Shown here one piece after another: positions 9,028 through 17,956 of a stretch of 64,000 nt of DNA. The position numbers and the translations under genes are program-made. Each line of letters opens with the position of its first letter. Within the stretch, counting starts at the first letter, position 1. Origin of the DNA: Flavobacterium antarcticum DSM 19726 (GTDB lineage Bacteria > Bacteroidota > Bacteroidia > Flavobacteriales > Flavobacteriaceae). The notes under the pieces were generated by a model, which was not told where the DNA came from, ran no database searches, and was given only the letters and a program-made list of their open reading frames with translations. The stretch is taken from positions 310,001-374,000 of the forward strand of contig NZ_ATTM01000004.1 of the NCBI RefSeq assembly GCF_000419685.1, read 5' to 3'.

Positions 9028-10173
9028 ATGTATATAGTTTACAATTTATTCGAGAATTTTTACTACAAATTTATTACCATGCCTTTGGTAATCAGAATTG
9101 CAGTAATCACGACCGTATTTTTTATAGTACTGCTGCTTTTTTACGCGCTTTTAAGTGTTTTTAATTATTATAGTAAAAAGAGAGCGGATAAACGAGAAGA
9201 GGAACGTAAAAACAATAGTGATTGTTATACCGTTTTAAAAGAGCTTCTGACTTATGAGGAAGTAATTCCTTTTATAACTTTAGAACAGGACTTTGAAACA
9301 ATCAAAGCGCGTTGTCACTCTGATCCTGAAGATATTGTTTATGAAATGTTGGTTATTAAAAATGAGTTTCCAACACAATTTAACTACGAAAACCTGCAAT
9401 CACTTTCACGTCTTTTTAACTTAACACCTTACTGGGATGGAAAGTTAACTGATAATTCATTGAAAGTAAAAATGGAAAATCTTCAGAATATCATTGAGCT
9501 TCGTGCTACTATTTCTGAATCTGTACTTTCTACCTTAGTATATCATAAAAATAGTGAGCTTCGTAAAAAAGCGCGAATTGCTCAAATTCACTTGAGTCAA
9601 CACGACCCGTTTAAGTTTTTTGATGAGGAATTTGACAAAGATTTTACCGTTTGGGACAAGATTAAGATCCACGATATTTTATTACACAGACCAATACAAA
9701 CCATTCCTAACTTTATTAGATGGGTTCCAAAAGTAAAAAATGAAAATTTACAATCCATGTTTATCTACGAAATTGGTTACTACAATCAAGTAGAAAATAA
9801 AGAATTTTTATATGATTTCTTTAAAATGACGCCTAGTGATGAGGTAAAAATTCAAATTGTCGAAACATTGAATGTTTTGGGAATTGAAGACATGGCTCAC
9901 AACTTAATCCGTCAGTACAACGCTTGTTCTGAGAACGTTCAGTTGGCTATTATAAATAATTTGAAACACATCCAAACGGATAAATTCTTACTTCCGTTTT
10001 ACGTTCACGCTTTTGAAAAAGCATACGAAACGGATTTAAAATTAGCACTTGGAGACGCAATTTATAGTTCAGAAGTAAATGGACACCGCGTGATTGAAGT
10101 TTTAGAGCGTAATGCAAAAGGTTTTGATCAACTTATTTTTGAACACATTAAAAATCCTTTGCTTTTAAATTAA
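9028..10173 (+). CDS. HEAT-repeat protein with N-terminal membrane anchor (first gene of exopolysaccharide operon)
   Basis: The 381-residue protein has a hydrophobic segment at about residues 18-45 followed by a Lys/Arg/Glu-rich stretch (KKRADKREEERKNN). That predicts a single-span inner-membrane protein with a cytosolic body. The body is all-helical with HEAT-like helical pairs, for example VLSTLVYHKNSELRKKARIA and SDEVKIQIVETLNVLGIEDM. It lies 13 nt before the GT2 synthase gene, which makes a scaffold or regulatory partner of the synthase plausible. No enzyme motif is seen. Confidence 0.75.
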   Translation: MYIVYNLFENFYYKFITMPLVIRIAVITTVFFIVLLLFYALLSVFNYYSKKRADKREEERKNNSDCYTVLKELLTYEEVIPFITLEQDFETIKARCHSDPEDIVYEMLVIKNEFPTQFNYENLQSLSRLFNLTPYWDGKLTDNSLKVKMENLQNIIELRATISESVLSTLVYHKNSELRKKARIAQIHLSQHDPFKFFDEEFDKDFTVWDKIKIHDILLHRPIQTIPNFIRWVPKVKNENLQSMFIYEIGYYNQVENKEFLYDFFKMTPSDEVKIQIVETLNVLGIEDMAHNLIRQYNACSENVQLAIINNLKHIQTDKFLLPFYVHAFEKAYETDLKLALGDAIYSSEVNGHRVIEVLERNAKGFDQLIFEHIKNPLLLN

Positions 10174-10186
10174 TTACTGACAATTT

Positions 10187-11641
10187 ATGGATACTATTTT
10201 ATACAGCTACCAATATTTAATATTTTTCTACGCCTTTTCATTGGTTGTTATTTATACAAGTTTAGCGGTGTTGGCTTTTTACAAACTGACCCAATTAGTG
10301 GCAAAAAAGAGTTCTGATACTGAAAAAATCTTTAGAGAATCACCCTTTATTCCAGGTATCTCCATTATTGCACCTGCATTTAACGAGGAAACGTCCATTA
10401 TTAATAATGTGATTTCAATGATGACCGTGAATTATCCTACTTTTGAGGTGGTAATTGTAAACGACGGTAGCAAGGACAATACGCTGCAACTGCTTATTGA
10501 TAACTTTGAAATGGTGGAAACGACTTACGCTTACGTGGAAAAAATTAAAACCAAACCATTTAAGCGAATTTTTAAATCTACCAACCCGGAATACAGCAGA
10601 CTAATCGTTGTAGATAAGGAAAATGGCGGAACGAAAGCCGACGCTTCTAATGCAGGAGTTAACGTAGCAAAATATCCCTACTTTATTTGTACGGATGTGG
10701 ATTGTGTACTGGATCGTGAAGCTTTAAGTAAAATGATTTTACCAATCATTAGTACGAAAACACGTGTAATCGCTGTTGGTGCAACGATGAGAATGGTAAA
10801 CAGTTGTAAAGTTGAAAATGGCGTTATGGTGGAAACGAGACTTCCTACGCGAATATTTCCATTGTACCAAGAAATTGAATATTTACGCAGTTACTTAATT
10901 GGAAAATTAGGTTTCTCAACAATCAATGCGGTTCACAATGTTTCAGGTGGATTGGGATTATTTGACAAAGAAATTGCAATTGGAGCCGGAGGATATGATC
11001 CTTTATCTCACGCCGAAGACATGGACATGACGACGCGTATGATTGCTTACATGATTAATTACCAGAAAGAATATAAGATTGATCAAGTACCAGAAACGTG
11101 TTGCTGGACGGAAGGACCTCCTTCGTTTCGTGTATTAAATCGTCAGAGAACACGTTGGGCTCGCGGATTATTCCAAATATTTTCTGTACACCGAAAATAT
11201 TTATTCAATAGAAAATTTAGAAAATTAGGATTGATTTCATTTCCGTATATTTTCATCTATGAGTTTTTAGCTCCTATTATTGAAATGCTGGGATACATTG
11301 TAACTATATATCTTCTTTTAGTAGGCGGAATTAATTGGGACACTGCTTTTTTAATGTTATTCTTTGCTTATGTTTTTGGAGTTTCACTTTCACTTACGAC
11401 CTTATTATATGAGCGACTTCTAGAACATCGTTTTAAAAATAGAGAATATGTGCGGTTGATATTATTTTGCTTAGTAGAACCATTTATATACCACCCGTTG
11501 ATCGTTTTTTTTAATATTCGAGGATATATTGATTATTTGACTAAACGAGATTTTGAGTGGGGAACAATGACCCGACAAGGATCACAAGACAACAAATCAG
11601 ACAAACAAAAGGGATTAAGTACCCAAACAATAGCACAATAA
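10187..11641 (+). CDS. Processive family 2 glycosyltransferase (polysaccharide synthase)
   Basis: This 484-residue inner-membrane synthase has one N-terminal TM segment (about 10-33), a GT-A domain and C-terminal TM segments (about 345-465). Every catalytic motif of cellulose, chitin and PNAG synthases is present: Asp93 in VNDGSKDNT, Asp170-Val-Asp172 in CTDVDC, Glu277-Asp278 in HAEDMDM, and Gln320-x-x-Arg323-Trp324 in NRQRTRWARGLFQ. No PilZ domain is present, so control by c-di-GMP binding in cis is not indicated. The closest architecture I recognise is PgaC/IcaA-like. The sugar is unknown. Confidence 0.88.
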   Translation: MDTILYSYQYLIFFYAFSLVVIYTSLAVLAFYKLTQLVAKKSSDTEKIFRESPFIPGISIIAPAFNEETSIINNVISMMTVNYPTFEVVIVNDGSKDNTLQLLIDNFEMVETTYAYVEKIKTKPFKRIFKSTNPEYSRLIVVDKENGGTKADASNAGVNVAKYPYFICTDVDCVLDREALSKMILPIISTKTRVIAVGATMRMVNSCKVENGVMVETRLPTRIFPLYQEIEYLRSYLIGKLGFSTINAVHNVSGGLGLFDKEIAIGAGGYDPLSHAEDMDMTTRMIAYMINYQKEYKIDQVPETCCWTEGPPSFRVLNRQRTRWARGLFQIFSVHRKYLFNRKFRKLGLISFPYIFIYEFLAPIIEMLGYIVTIYLLLVGGINWDTAFLMLFFAYVFGVSLSLTTLLYERLLEHRFKNREYVRLILFCLVEPFIYHPLIVFFNIRGYIDYLTKRDFEWGTMTRQGSQDNKSDKQKGLSTQTIAQ

Positions 11642-11645
11642 AAAT

Positions 11646-14438
11646 ATGTTTACAAAAAATTCTATACTAAAAAACACTGTAGTTGTTGCGTTTGTGCTTT
11701 TACTGAGCTTCATCGCTACTGATAAAATGTATGGTCAAGCTACAGAAGATTCCTATTTTAAAAGGGCGAATAAATTATTCAAACAAGAACGTTGGGAAGA
11801 AGCAAAGCAAATTGTAGACATCGGATTGAAAGATACGCCGTATGATGCCGATTTACTGATGTTGAATGGTAAATATTATCATTACAAACGTAATAACGAT
11901 AAAGCAAGATACAATTTGATAAAAAGTTTGCAATACGATCCCAATAATGTAGATGCAAAACAAATTTTGACAAACGTTGAAATTGAAGACAAACATTATT
12001 CTGCTGCAATTTGTTACATCAACGAATTATTAGAAGTAAATCCGTATTGGAAAGGACTTTGGCGTAAAAAAATTGAAGTATACCGCTTACAAGGAAATAC
12101 AGAAGAAGCGACTCGTTTATCAAAACGGATCAATCAAATTTATCCTGAAGATGAAAAAATCCAAGAGGATTATAGATATAATTTAAAAACTGAAATTAGT
12201 TCGCTTAAAAAGTCAGGTAAATTAGAGGAAGCATTAAAATTGACAAATGATTTGATGCTTGTTGACAAGACAAATCCTGATTTATATGTTGATGTAATTA
12301 ACACTCATCTTGCTGCAGGAGATTACGACAAAGCACTTGTCTATGCAAACAGAGCGTTAACTTTCATGCCTAATAATTCGTATTTAATTACAAAGAAAGC
12401 GTCTATACTTGCCGATCGCGGTGATTATAACGAAGCTTTGTCTTTCATAAAATCGAAAAACAAAGGTGGAAATGGTCAATTGACTACTTTATACAATCAG
12501 TTATTATTGCAAAATGCTCGTGTTCAAAACGACAGCGATCCCTATACTTTATATGGTAAAATTTTAGAGCGTTCACCAGGAAATCCAGAAGCGCTTAATT
12601 ATTTGTTGAATACTTCTTTGTCAAAAGGATTCTATTCGGATGCACAAAATTACATCAACATGGCAAAGAAATCCGGTGGTGAAACTAAGAGTATTCTTTC
12701 AAAAGAATATACCTTATATACACAAATGGGGAACGAGTCAAAAGCAAACGCAATCTTAGCTAAACTGTATACCCGTTTTCCTGAAGATGCTGATATTAGA
12801 GACAATTACATCAATTATCAGTACAAATTAGCGAGAGAAAACATGCTAAACGAACAATACCGCGAAGCTTTAATCCAGTTGTCCTTTTTGAATAATCTCC
12901 CAAAAAATGATTACTCAGAAAAAAGTATGCAGGAACTTACGCAAGCCTATTTAAAATTAGGAAGAAAAGAAGAAGCATTCGCTACTGTTCAAAAACTTAA
13001 CAGCGAATATCCAAATAGTATTGACAACCAACTTCGTAAAGTAGGCGTTTTAATAGCAATGGATCGCGACGATGAAGCCTTGACCATCTATGAAGAGTTC
13101 ATGAAAAACGCCAGTCAAAGTGAATTTCAAAATCACCTGATTGCTTATGATGAAATTGGAACTCAATTTCTTAAAAAATTAATTGAAGCAGGACAAACGC
13201 AAAAAGTTTTTGAAGTAGCCGACCGAATTATTGCATTAAATCCCGATAGCGAATTGGCGTATACCTATGCAATGAATACCGCAGCAAGTATAAACGATGA
13301 TCGATTGTTTTTAAAATATGCTGAACAGGCAATTGAAGCAAACCCAGACAGTATTTTATTCCGAACTAAATATGCTGAAGCGCTATCTACAAAAGGAGAA
13401 TTTGGAACAGCAAATAATGTTTTAAAACAATTATTGGCCGAAAATCAATACAATAAAGATGTAATCAATACCAATACGCAATTTACTTTAGATTACGGTA
13501 AAGTCCTTTATAAAGAAAAAGATGCGGATCAATTGATGCTGATTACAGATGAAGCACTTAAATACAACCCTAATAATAAAGAACTTTTATATCAAAAAGG
13601 TCAAGCTCATTTGTTATTAAAGGAATATGGCGAAGCATTTGACTACATGAAATTTTACACGCCCTCTACTTTAGAAGCAGCTGCCTTCAATAAGGAAATG
13701 GAATGGTTGCAAAACAAATCGTACAGAAACCAAGTCACTTTAAATTACTTAAGAAGTCGTTTTGCCGATGAAATTAATGTAAATTCGATTGCAACATTAG
13801 AATATACACGTTTTCAATCAGCTAAAAATACTTATACCGCAAGAATTAACTATACAGGTAGAGATTTAGGTTCTGGCGTTTTAGCCCAAGCAGAATGGTC
13901 GCATGTTTTGAATCAAAAAACTTATTTTATTGCAAATGTAGGTTACGGTTCGCGCTATTTTGCTCAAATAATTGCCAACGGAAGTGTTTTTAGAAATTTT
14001 GCAAGTGACTATGAATTAGAATTGGGACTGGGATACAGAAACTTACCTGATGTCTATACATTAACGAATATCGTCGCGGGAGTTTCGCACACAAGTGATC
14101 ACATGTGGTTAAACGCAAAAGGATTTATTTACAAAACCGATACTTCTTTAACCTTATATAATGTATTAGCACAATCTAAGTTTTACATTTTCAACGACGG
14201 AAAAAGTTTTCTACAAGCAATGACTTCTGTAGGTACAGTTCCAGAATCAGGTGCTTTAGATTTGGCTTTGTATGATTCTTATAATGCTTTTAACACCATG
14301 GTTGGTGCTGGTGGACAATATATGGTAAATAAAAGATTGACTTTAGGCTTATTAGGAAACTGGTACAACTTTAAATTCAATCCGAAAGAATATAGCAATC
14401 TCTATAATCTATACTTGACGGCTACTTATTCTCTATGA
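11646..14438 (+). CDS. TPR protein with C-terminal YaiO-type outer-membrane beta-barrel (candidate exopolysaccharide exporter)
   Basis: The 930-residue precursor has a signal peptide (hydrophobic residues 10-24, then MYGQ). About 650 residues of TPR helices follow, with repeats of the LxxxGxYxxALxxxxxAL type such as AAGDYDKALVYANRAL and NLYKxGQAHLLLKEYGEAF-like units. A C-terminal beta-rich region (about residues 710-930) with YaiO-like strands such as EWSHVLNQKTYFIANVGYG ends in YLTATYSL, an aromatic-ending barrel terminus. TPR plus barrel is the layout of PgaA and AlgK/AlgE-type exporters. It starts 4 nt after the synthase stop. Confidence 0.82.
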   Translation: MFTKNSILKNTVVVAFVLLLSFIATDKMYGQATEDSYFKRANKLFKQERWEEAKQIVDIGLKDTPYDADLLMLNGKYYHYKRNNDKARYNLIKSLQYDPNNVDAKQILTNVEIEDKHYSAAICYINELLEVNPYWKGLWRKKIEVYRLQGNTEEATRLSKRINQIYPEDEKIQEDYRYNLKTEISSLKKSGKLEEALKLTNDLMLVDKTNPDLYVDVINTHLAAGDYDKALVYANRALTFMPNNSYLITKKASILADRGDYNEALSFIKSKNKGGNGQLTTLYNQLLLQNARVQNDSDPYTLYGKILERSPGNPEALNYLLNTSLSKGFYSDAQNYINMAKKSGGETKSILSKEYTLYTQMGNESKANAILAKLYTRFPEDADIRDNYINYQYKLARENMLNEQYREALIQLSFLNNLPKNDYSEKSMQELTQAYLKLGRKEEAFATVQKLNSEYPNSIDNQLRKVGVLIAMDRDDEALTIYEEFMKNASQSEFQNHLIAYDEIGTQFLKKLIEAGQTQKVFEVADRIIALNPDSELAYTYAMNTAASINDDRLFLKYAEQAIEANPDSILFRTKYAEALSTKGEFGTANNVLKQLLAENQYNKDVINTNTQFTLDYGKVLYKEKDADQLMLITDEALKYNPNNKELLYQKGQAHLLLKEYGEAFDYMKFYTPSTLEAAAFNKEMEWLQNKSYRNQVTLNYLRSRFADEINVNSIATLEYTRFQSAKNTYTARINYTGRDLGSGVLAQAEWSHVLNQKTYFIANVGYGSRYFAQIIANGSVFRNFASDYELELGLGYRNLPDVYTLTNIVAGVSHTSDHMWLNAKGFIYKTDTSLTLYNVLAQSKFYIFNDGKSFLQAMTSVGTVPESGALDLALYDSYNAFNTMVGAGGQYMVNKRLTLGLLGNWYNFKFNPKEYSNLYNLYLTATYSL

Positions 14439-16582
14439 AAATGATTTTATTACAAGTTTTATTATGTTCTCTATTATTTTCTTGCGGTTCTTCCCAAGAA
14501 GATGATCAAGCAATTGCATACGACAACTATGTAATTACGAAACCTAATGAGGAAAACAAAGATGCAGTCAACTATTTGTATCATCATTTTAAGAAAAGAA
14601 CAGCTCCTGGAATTGTTTTAATGCAAGGTGTTGACGCTATTCCATCTAATACATCGAAGATGCAATTCATTGATGTGGCAATTGACTCACAGTTAAATGA
14701 TGATTATCAAATTATAAAAAAAGACAACAAATTAATTTTCAAAGCAAGGTCAAAAAAAACACTCTACTGGTTGTACTATCAGTATTTTCAGGCATTAAGT
14801 GCGAACGATTCTAAAATGAACGGTGCTGATTTACCACCATCAATTGTCAGTTTTAAAGATTCGAAAGATGGAAAATTTGCATTCCAATATCGTGAACCTT
14901 ATTTGCAAGCTAATTTAGTTGAAGATTACGATGTAATTGTAAATACCAATAATGTAGAAAAGGATTGGGGAATTTGGGGCCACCAACTTTTCAACCTGCT
15001 TAATAAAGCACCTAAAAATACATACTACAGTACAGTAAATGGTACGTTGAATAAAAATCAAATTTGTTTCAGCAACCCTGCAGTTTATTCATTTTTAGAA
15101 GATTACATAATTGATAATTTTGGCGAAAAAGAAACCTATCAACAAAATTTTGTAATCAGTCCTGCAGATAATGGACTGGTTTGTACTTGTAGTTTGTGTT
15201 TAAAAGCAGGAAATACGAAAACAAACGCTAGTTATTCTGTCGTAGCGCTGGTAAATAAATTAGCGGTCCGTTTTCCAAGCCATCAGTTTTTTACTATTGA
15301 TTACATTACAGTAAATACACCGCCTACTACTCCAATGCCAAAAAACACAGGAGTTCTCATCAGTTCTATTGATATTCCACGTAAAGTGAATTTAGATTTA
15401 AATAACGGTTATGTAAAAGAGTTTGAGTCCAAAGTTAATAAATGGAAGAAGGTATGTTCAACAGTTTATGTTTGGGATTACATTTCTAATTTTGACGATT
15501 ATTTGACGCCTTTTGCCACATTATCGGTAGCGAAAACAAATTTTAATTTTTTTAAAAAGTTGGGCGTCACTGGCATTTTTGCCAATGGAGCAGGTTATGA
15601 TTACAGTACTTTTAATGCGGTACACACCTATGTATTAGCTGCATTAATGCAAGATCCTACGTTAGACGTAAATGGATTAGTTACTAAATATTGTGACTTT
15701 TATTATGGTGCTTCAGGTCAGATGATTGCAGATTATATTTTGGGGTTGGAAAAGGTCATGCAAAACAAAAACATCAAATTAGATTTATACAACGGCGTTA
15801 AAAAAATGACGGGAACTTATTTAAGTAAGCAGGAGTTTTTTGATTTTTATAATGCAGTCAAAGATGCAAAAGACAGCGGCGACGAAGAAGTAGTTATAAG
15901 AATGAACCAACTATACACAGCCTTAACGTTTACGGCGATGCAAATTGAATTAGCAAATAAACTCGACGAACAATTTGGCTTTGCAACTCTACAAGAGAAC
16001 AGAATCGTGGTGAACGAACAGTTTGTAAATCAATTTAATGTTTTTTCAGAACAATTTAAATTGAATGATATTTTTACAACGCGCGAGACCGAAGGAACAG
16101 TTTCGAACTATTTGAAAGATGTACAGACGGTAATTTTAAATGGTACATTAAAACCAAACTTGCTCACGAAATCAACTTTAAAAGTAACGAGTGAACTTGA
16201 CGAAGATTATTCTGATGCAACTTTATTAACGGATGGAATTCCAGGTTTAAGTTCAGATTATCACAATGCTTGGTTGATCGTAACTGCCCATGATTTTTCA
16301 GCAGAAATTACTGCTCCAAAAGAGTCAGGAATGTATCATTTTAATTTCAATTTCCTCGTTGACGGACGTTTAAAATTAACCGCTCCAGAAAAAATAGAGA
16401 TCATAATTAACGACAAAATTGTAAAAACAATAACGTCTCCCGTAAAAACACGTGATGCAGCAGAACGCATGACGCTAACAACAACAGTGCCTCTCGGAAC
16501 AAATGACCAAATTAAAGTCAAAATTTACCGTGATAAAACCATAAAAAAATTCGCTTGTGATGAAATTTATTTGTACAAATAA
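14435..16582 (+). CDS. DUF4838 lipoprotein, putative periplasmic glycan-active protein
   Basis: The 715-residue protein has a lipobox (LLFSC, Cys17). The region WLYYQYFQALS ... PPSIVSFKD ... WGIWGHQLF resembles DUF4838, a family related to alpha-glucuronidase-like glycoside hydrolases. CTCSLCLKAG is a Cys-rich loop at about residues 250-258. A C-terminal beta-sandwich, possibly carbohydrate-binding, starts near residue 590 (SELDEDYSDATLLTDG). Its position after an exporter suggests a polymer-trimming or modifying role analogous to PgaB; that is inference. It overlaps the TPR-barrel gene by 4 nt. Confidence 0.75.
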   Translation: MKMILLQVLLCSLLFSCGSSQEDDQAIAYDNYVITKPNEENKDAVNYLYHHFKKRTAPGIVLMQGVDAIPSNTSKMQFIDVAIDSQLNDDYQIIKKDNKLIFKARSKKTLYWLYYQYFQALSANDSKMNGADLPPSIVSFKDSKDGKFAFQYREPYLQANLVEDYDVIVNTNNVEKDWGIWGHQLFNLLNKAPKNTYYSTVNGTLNKNQICFSNPAVYSFLEDYIIDNFGEKETYQQNFVISPADNGLVCTCSLCLKAGNTKTNASYSVVALVNKLAVRFPSHQFFTIDYITVNTPPTTPMPKNTGVLISSIDIPRKVNLDLNNGYVKEFESKVNKWKKVCSTVYVWDYISNFDDYLTPFATLSVAKTNFNFFKKLGVTGIFANGAGYDYSTFNAVHTYVLAALMQDPTLDVNGLVTKYCDFYYGASGQMIADYILGLEKVMQNKNIKLDLYNGVKKMTGTYLSKQEFFDFYNAVKDAKDSGDEEVVIRMNQLYTALTFTAMQIELANKLDEQFGFATLQENRIVVNEQFVNQFNVFSEQFKLNDIFTTRETEGTVSNYLKDVQTVILNGTLKPNLLTKSTLKVTSELDEDYSDATLLTDGIPGLSSDYHNAWLIVTAHDFSAEITAPKESGMYHFNFNFLVDGRLKLTAPEKIEIIINDKIVKTITSPVKTRDAAERMTLTTTVPLGTNDQIKVKIYRDKTIKKFACDEIYLYK

Positions 16583-17141
16583 TTCTACAATTTTGATAGT
16601 AAAGAAAACATTTTCTTTGCTTAAATTGCTAATGATTTTATCGGTGATGGTTTCTTGTGATTATAAAGAACAATTAGTTGATGTGAAAATAGTGGATCCA
16701 GTAAGACATTACTATCCAATTCTTCAAGGTCAAGAACTAAATATTATAATTGAATTAGAGAATAAAAGCGATTCGCCTTTTAAAATCACTGATATTTTAA
16801 CTTCATGTGGATGTGTAGTTGTGAAAAAGGGAACATTTGATGTTATTCCAGCTCAAAGCACAGGCTATTTAGAGTTAACATACAACAGTAATAAAAATAT
16901 TGGACTGGTAAACCACTTTATTTACATTTATGGAAATCTAGATAAAGTGAATAAATTAGAAGCTAATTTTGACGTTCATGTAGTTCCTGATGCATTATAC
17001 ACTCCTGATTATGAAGAATTATACCGCAAGGAAGTAGATTCAAAAGCAGGAACAAAAAATGCAGTAGAAGGAAACGAAAATGAAAAAGGCTACTATACCT
17101 CATCCGATGACAGCGATGAAGAAAATAATAACACGAATTAA
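16557..17141 (+). CDS. DUF1573 lipoprotein
   Basis: The 194-residue protein has the DUF1573 Ig-like core: ELENKSDSPFKITDILTSCGCVVVKKGTFDVIPAQST, with the CGCV motif. A lipobox (MVSC, Cys34) follows a KKTFSLLKLLMILS hydrophobic stretch. The annotated ATG overlaps the DUF4838 gene by 26 nt and gives a long n-region. An in-frame TTG about 36 nt further on (IVKKTFSLL) is an alternative start and would give a more normal lipoprotein signal. The tail is Asp/Glu/Asn-rich. DUF1573 proteins are common in Bacteroidota exported systems but have no fixed function. Confidence 0.75.
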   Translation: MMKFICTNNSTILIVKKTFSLLKLLMILSVMVSCDYKEQLVDVKIVDPVRHYYPILQGQELNIIIELENKSDSPFKITDILTSCGCVVVKKGTFDVIPAQSTGYLELTYNSNKNIGLVNHFIYIYGNLDKVNKLEANFDVHVVPDALYTPDYEELYRKEVDSKAGTKNAVEGNENEKGYYTSSDDSDEENNNTN

Positions 17142-17155
17142 ATAAAGCTATAAAA

Positions 17156-17599
17156 ATGGAAGAATATTCAGACCTTAAATTCGACGGAGATTTGTCATTT
17201 TTAAATGAAAATCTAGATGCTGCGAAAAATGAAGTAAAGGCAAAAGTTGAAGAGCAAGCTAAACAAGAGCCTGTTGCAACTAATTACAATACAGGAACAC
17301 CAACACCTCAAAATACTGAAGAAAAAATGGAAAAATTCAATGAAACTGTGAACAATCAAAATACAAGTTCATCTAATTCTAATGAAAATCAAGTAAACAA
17401 TAGAATGGATTCAAGAATGATTGATCAAAATGCTCCTCAATTTGGTGAGAAAAAAAGCCAATTAGAAGCTATGGTTCTTAGTTCAGGATACGGTCCAGAG
17501 ATGTTTGATAAATTGAAAATGGAGCTTCTTGAAATGGAAAAAGAAAAAATCATCATGAAATACAAACAAGATTTGATGATGATGATTATAAAAAGCTAA
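17156..17599 (+). CDS. Small Asn/Gln/Glu-rich protein of unknown function, last gene of exopolysaccharide operon
   Basis: This 147-residue protein lacks a signal peptide and TM segment. Residues 15-95 are low-complexity (NTGTPTPQNTEEKMEKF, NNQNTSSSNSNENQVNN). The last 50 residues form a Met-rich amphipathic helix (LKMELLEMEKEKIIMKYKQD). No family is recognised. It lies 14 nt after the DUF1573 gene, with a strong terminator about 150 nt downstream, so it belongs to the operon. A cytosolic regulatory or adaptor role would be speculation. Confidence 0.6.
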   Translation: MEEYSDLKFDGDLSFLNENLDAAKNEVKAKVEEQAKQEPVATNYNTGTPTPQNTEEKMEKFNETVNNQNTSSSNSNENQVNNRMDSRMIDQNAPQFGEKKSQLEAMVLSSGYGPEMFDKLKMELLEMEKEKIIMKYKQDLMMMIIKS

Positions 17600-17745
17600 G
17601 TAGTGCATTCTATAAAAAGAATTTGCTAGTGATCAGATTAAGTAGGGAAAGAATTTATTTCTAAAACCTGATAACCTTTATATACATTACTAAAAACTAC
17701 TTGGTTAAATAGTTTTAGTTAAATATTACATGTGGCCTTAATAAG

Positions 17746-17780
17746 AAGTTTACTGAATGTACAATTCAGTAAACTTTTTA
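17746..17780 (+). terminator. Terminator of the exopolysaccharide operon
   Basis: A perfect 13-bp stem, AAGTTTACTGAAT with ATTCAGTAAACTT, around a 5-nt loop (17759-17763), followed by TTTATATTTT. Confidence 0.88.
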
Positions 17781-17841
17781 TATTTTATAGCTATCCCATT
17801 TCACTTGAAAAATATATAAAAGTGATATCGCTAATTTTATA

Positions 17842-17849
17842 TATTTTTG
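17842..17849 (+). promoter_or_regulatory. Candidate -7 promoter element for sulP or a leader RNA
   Basis: TATTTTTG fits the Bacteroidota -7 consensus TAnnTTTG. No well-spaced -33 TTTG was found. It sits just ahead of the hairpin at 17865. Confidence 0.4.
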
Positions 17850-17864
17850 CATCTTAATACAACT

Positions 17865-17916
17865 AAAGAAGCCTTTTTTTAAACTTAGGATTTCAAAAAA
17901 TAAGCTTCTTTTTTAA
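17865..17916 (+). promoter_or_regulatory. Leader hairpin with T-run between promoter and sulP (possible attenuator)
   Basis: AAAGAAGC (17865-17872) pairs with GCTTCTTT (17904-17911), extended inward by T7 against A6, and is followed by TTTTAATTATTTTTTT. It begins about 15 nt after the -7 element and ends about 40 nt before the sulP ATG. It could be a transcription attenuator or the end of a short RNA. Confidence 0.4.
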
Positions 17917-17956
17917 TTATTTTTTTAACTAAACTGTTAGAACGCATTCCACCCTT

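Noticed and set aside
9028-17599. Cellulose (bcs) or Pel operon
   Set aside because: No PilZ domain, BcsB, GH8, PelF-type GT4 or PelG-like protein is present; only the GT2 core and the TPR/barrel logic are shared.
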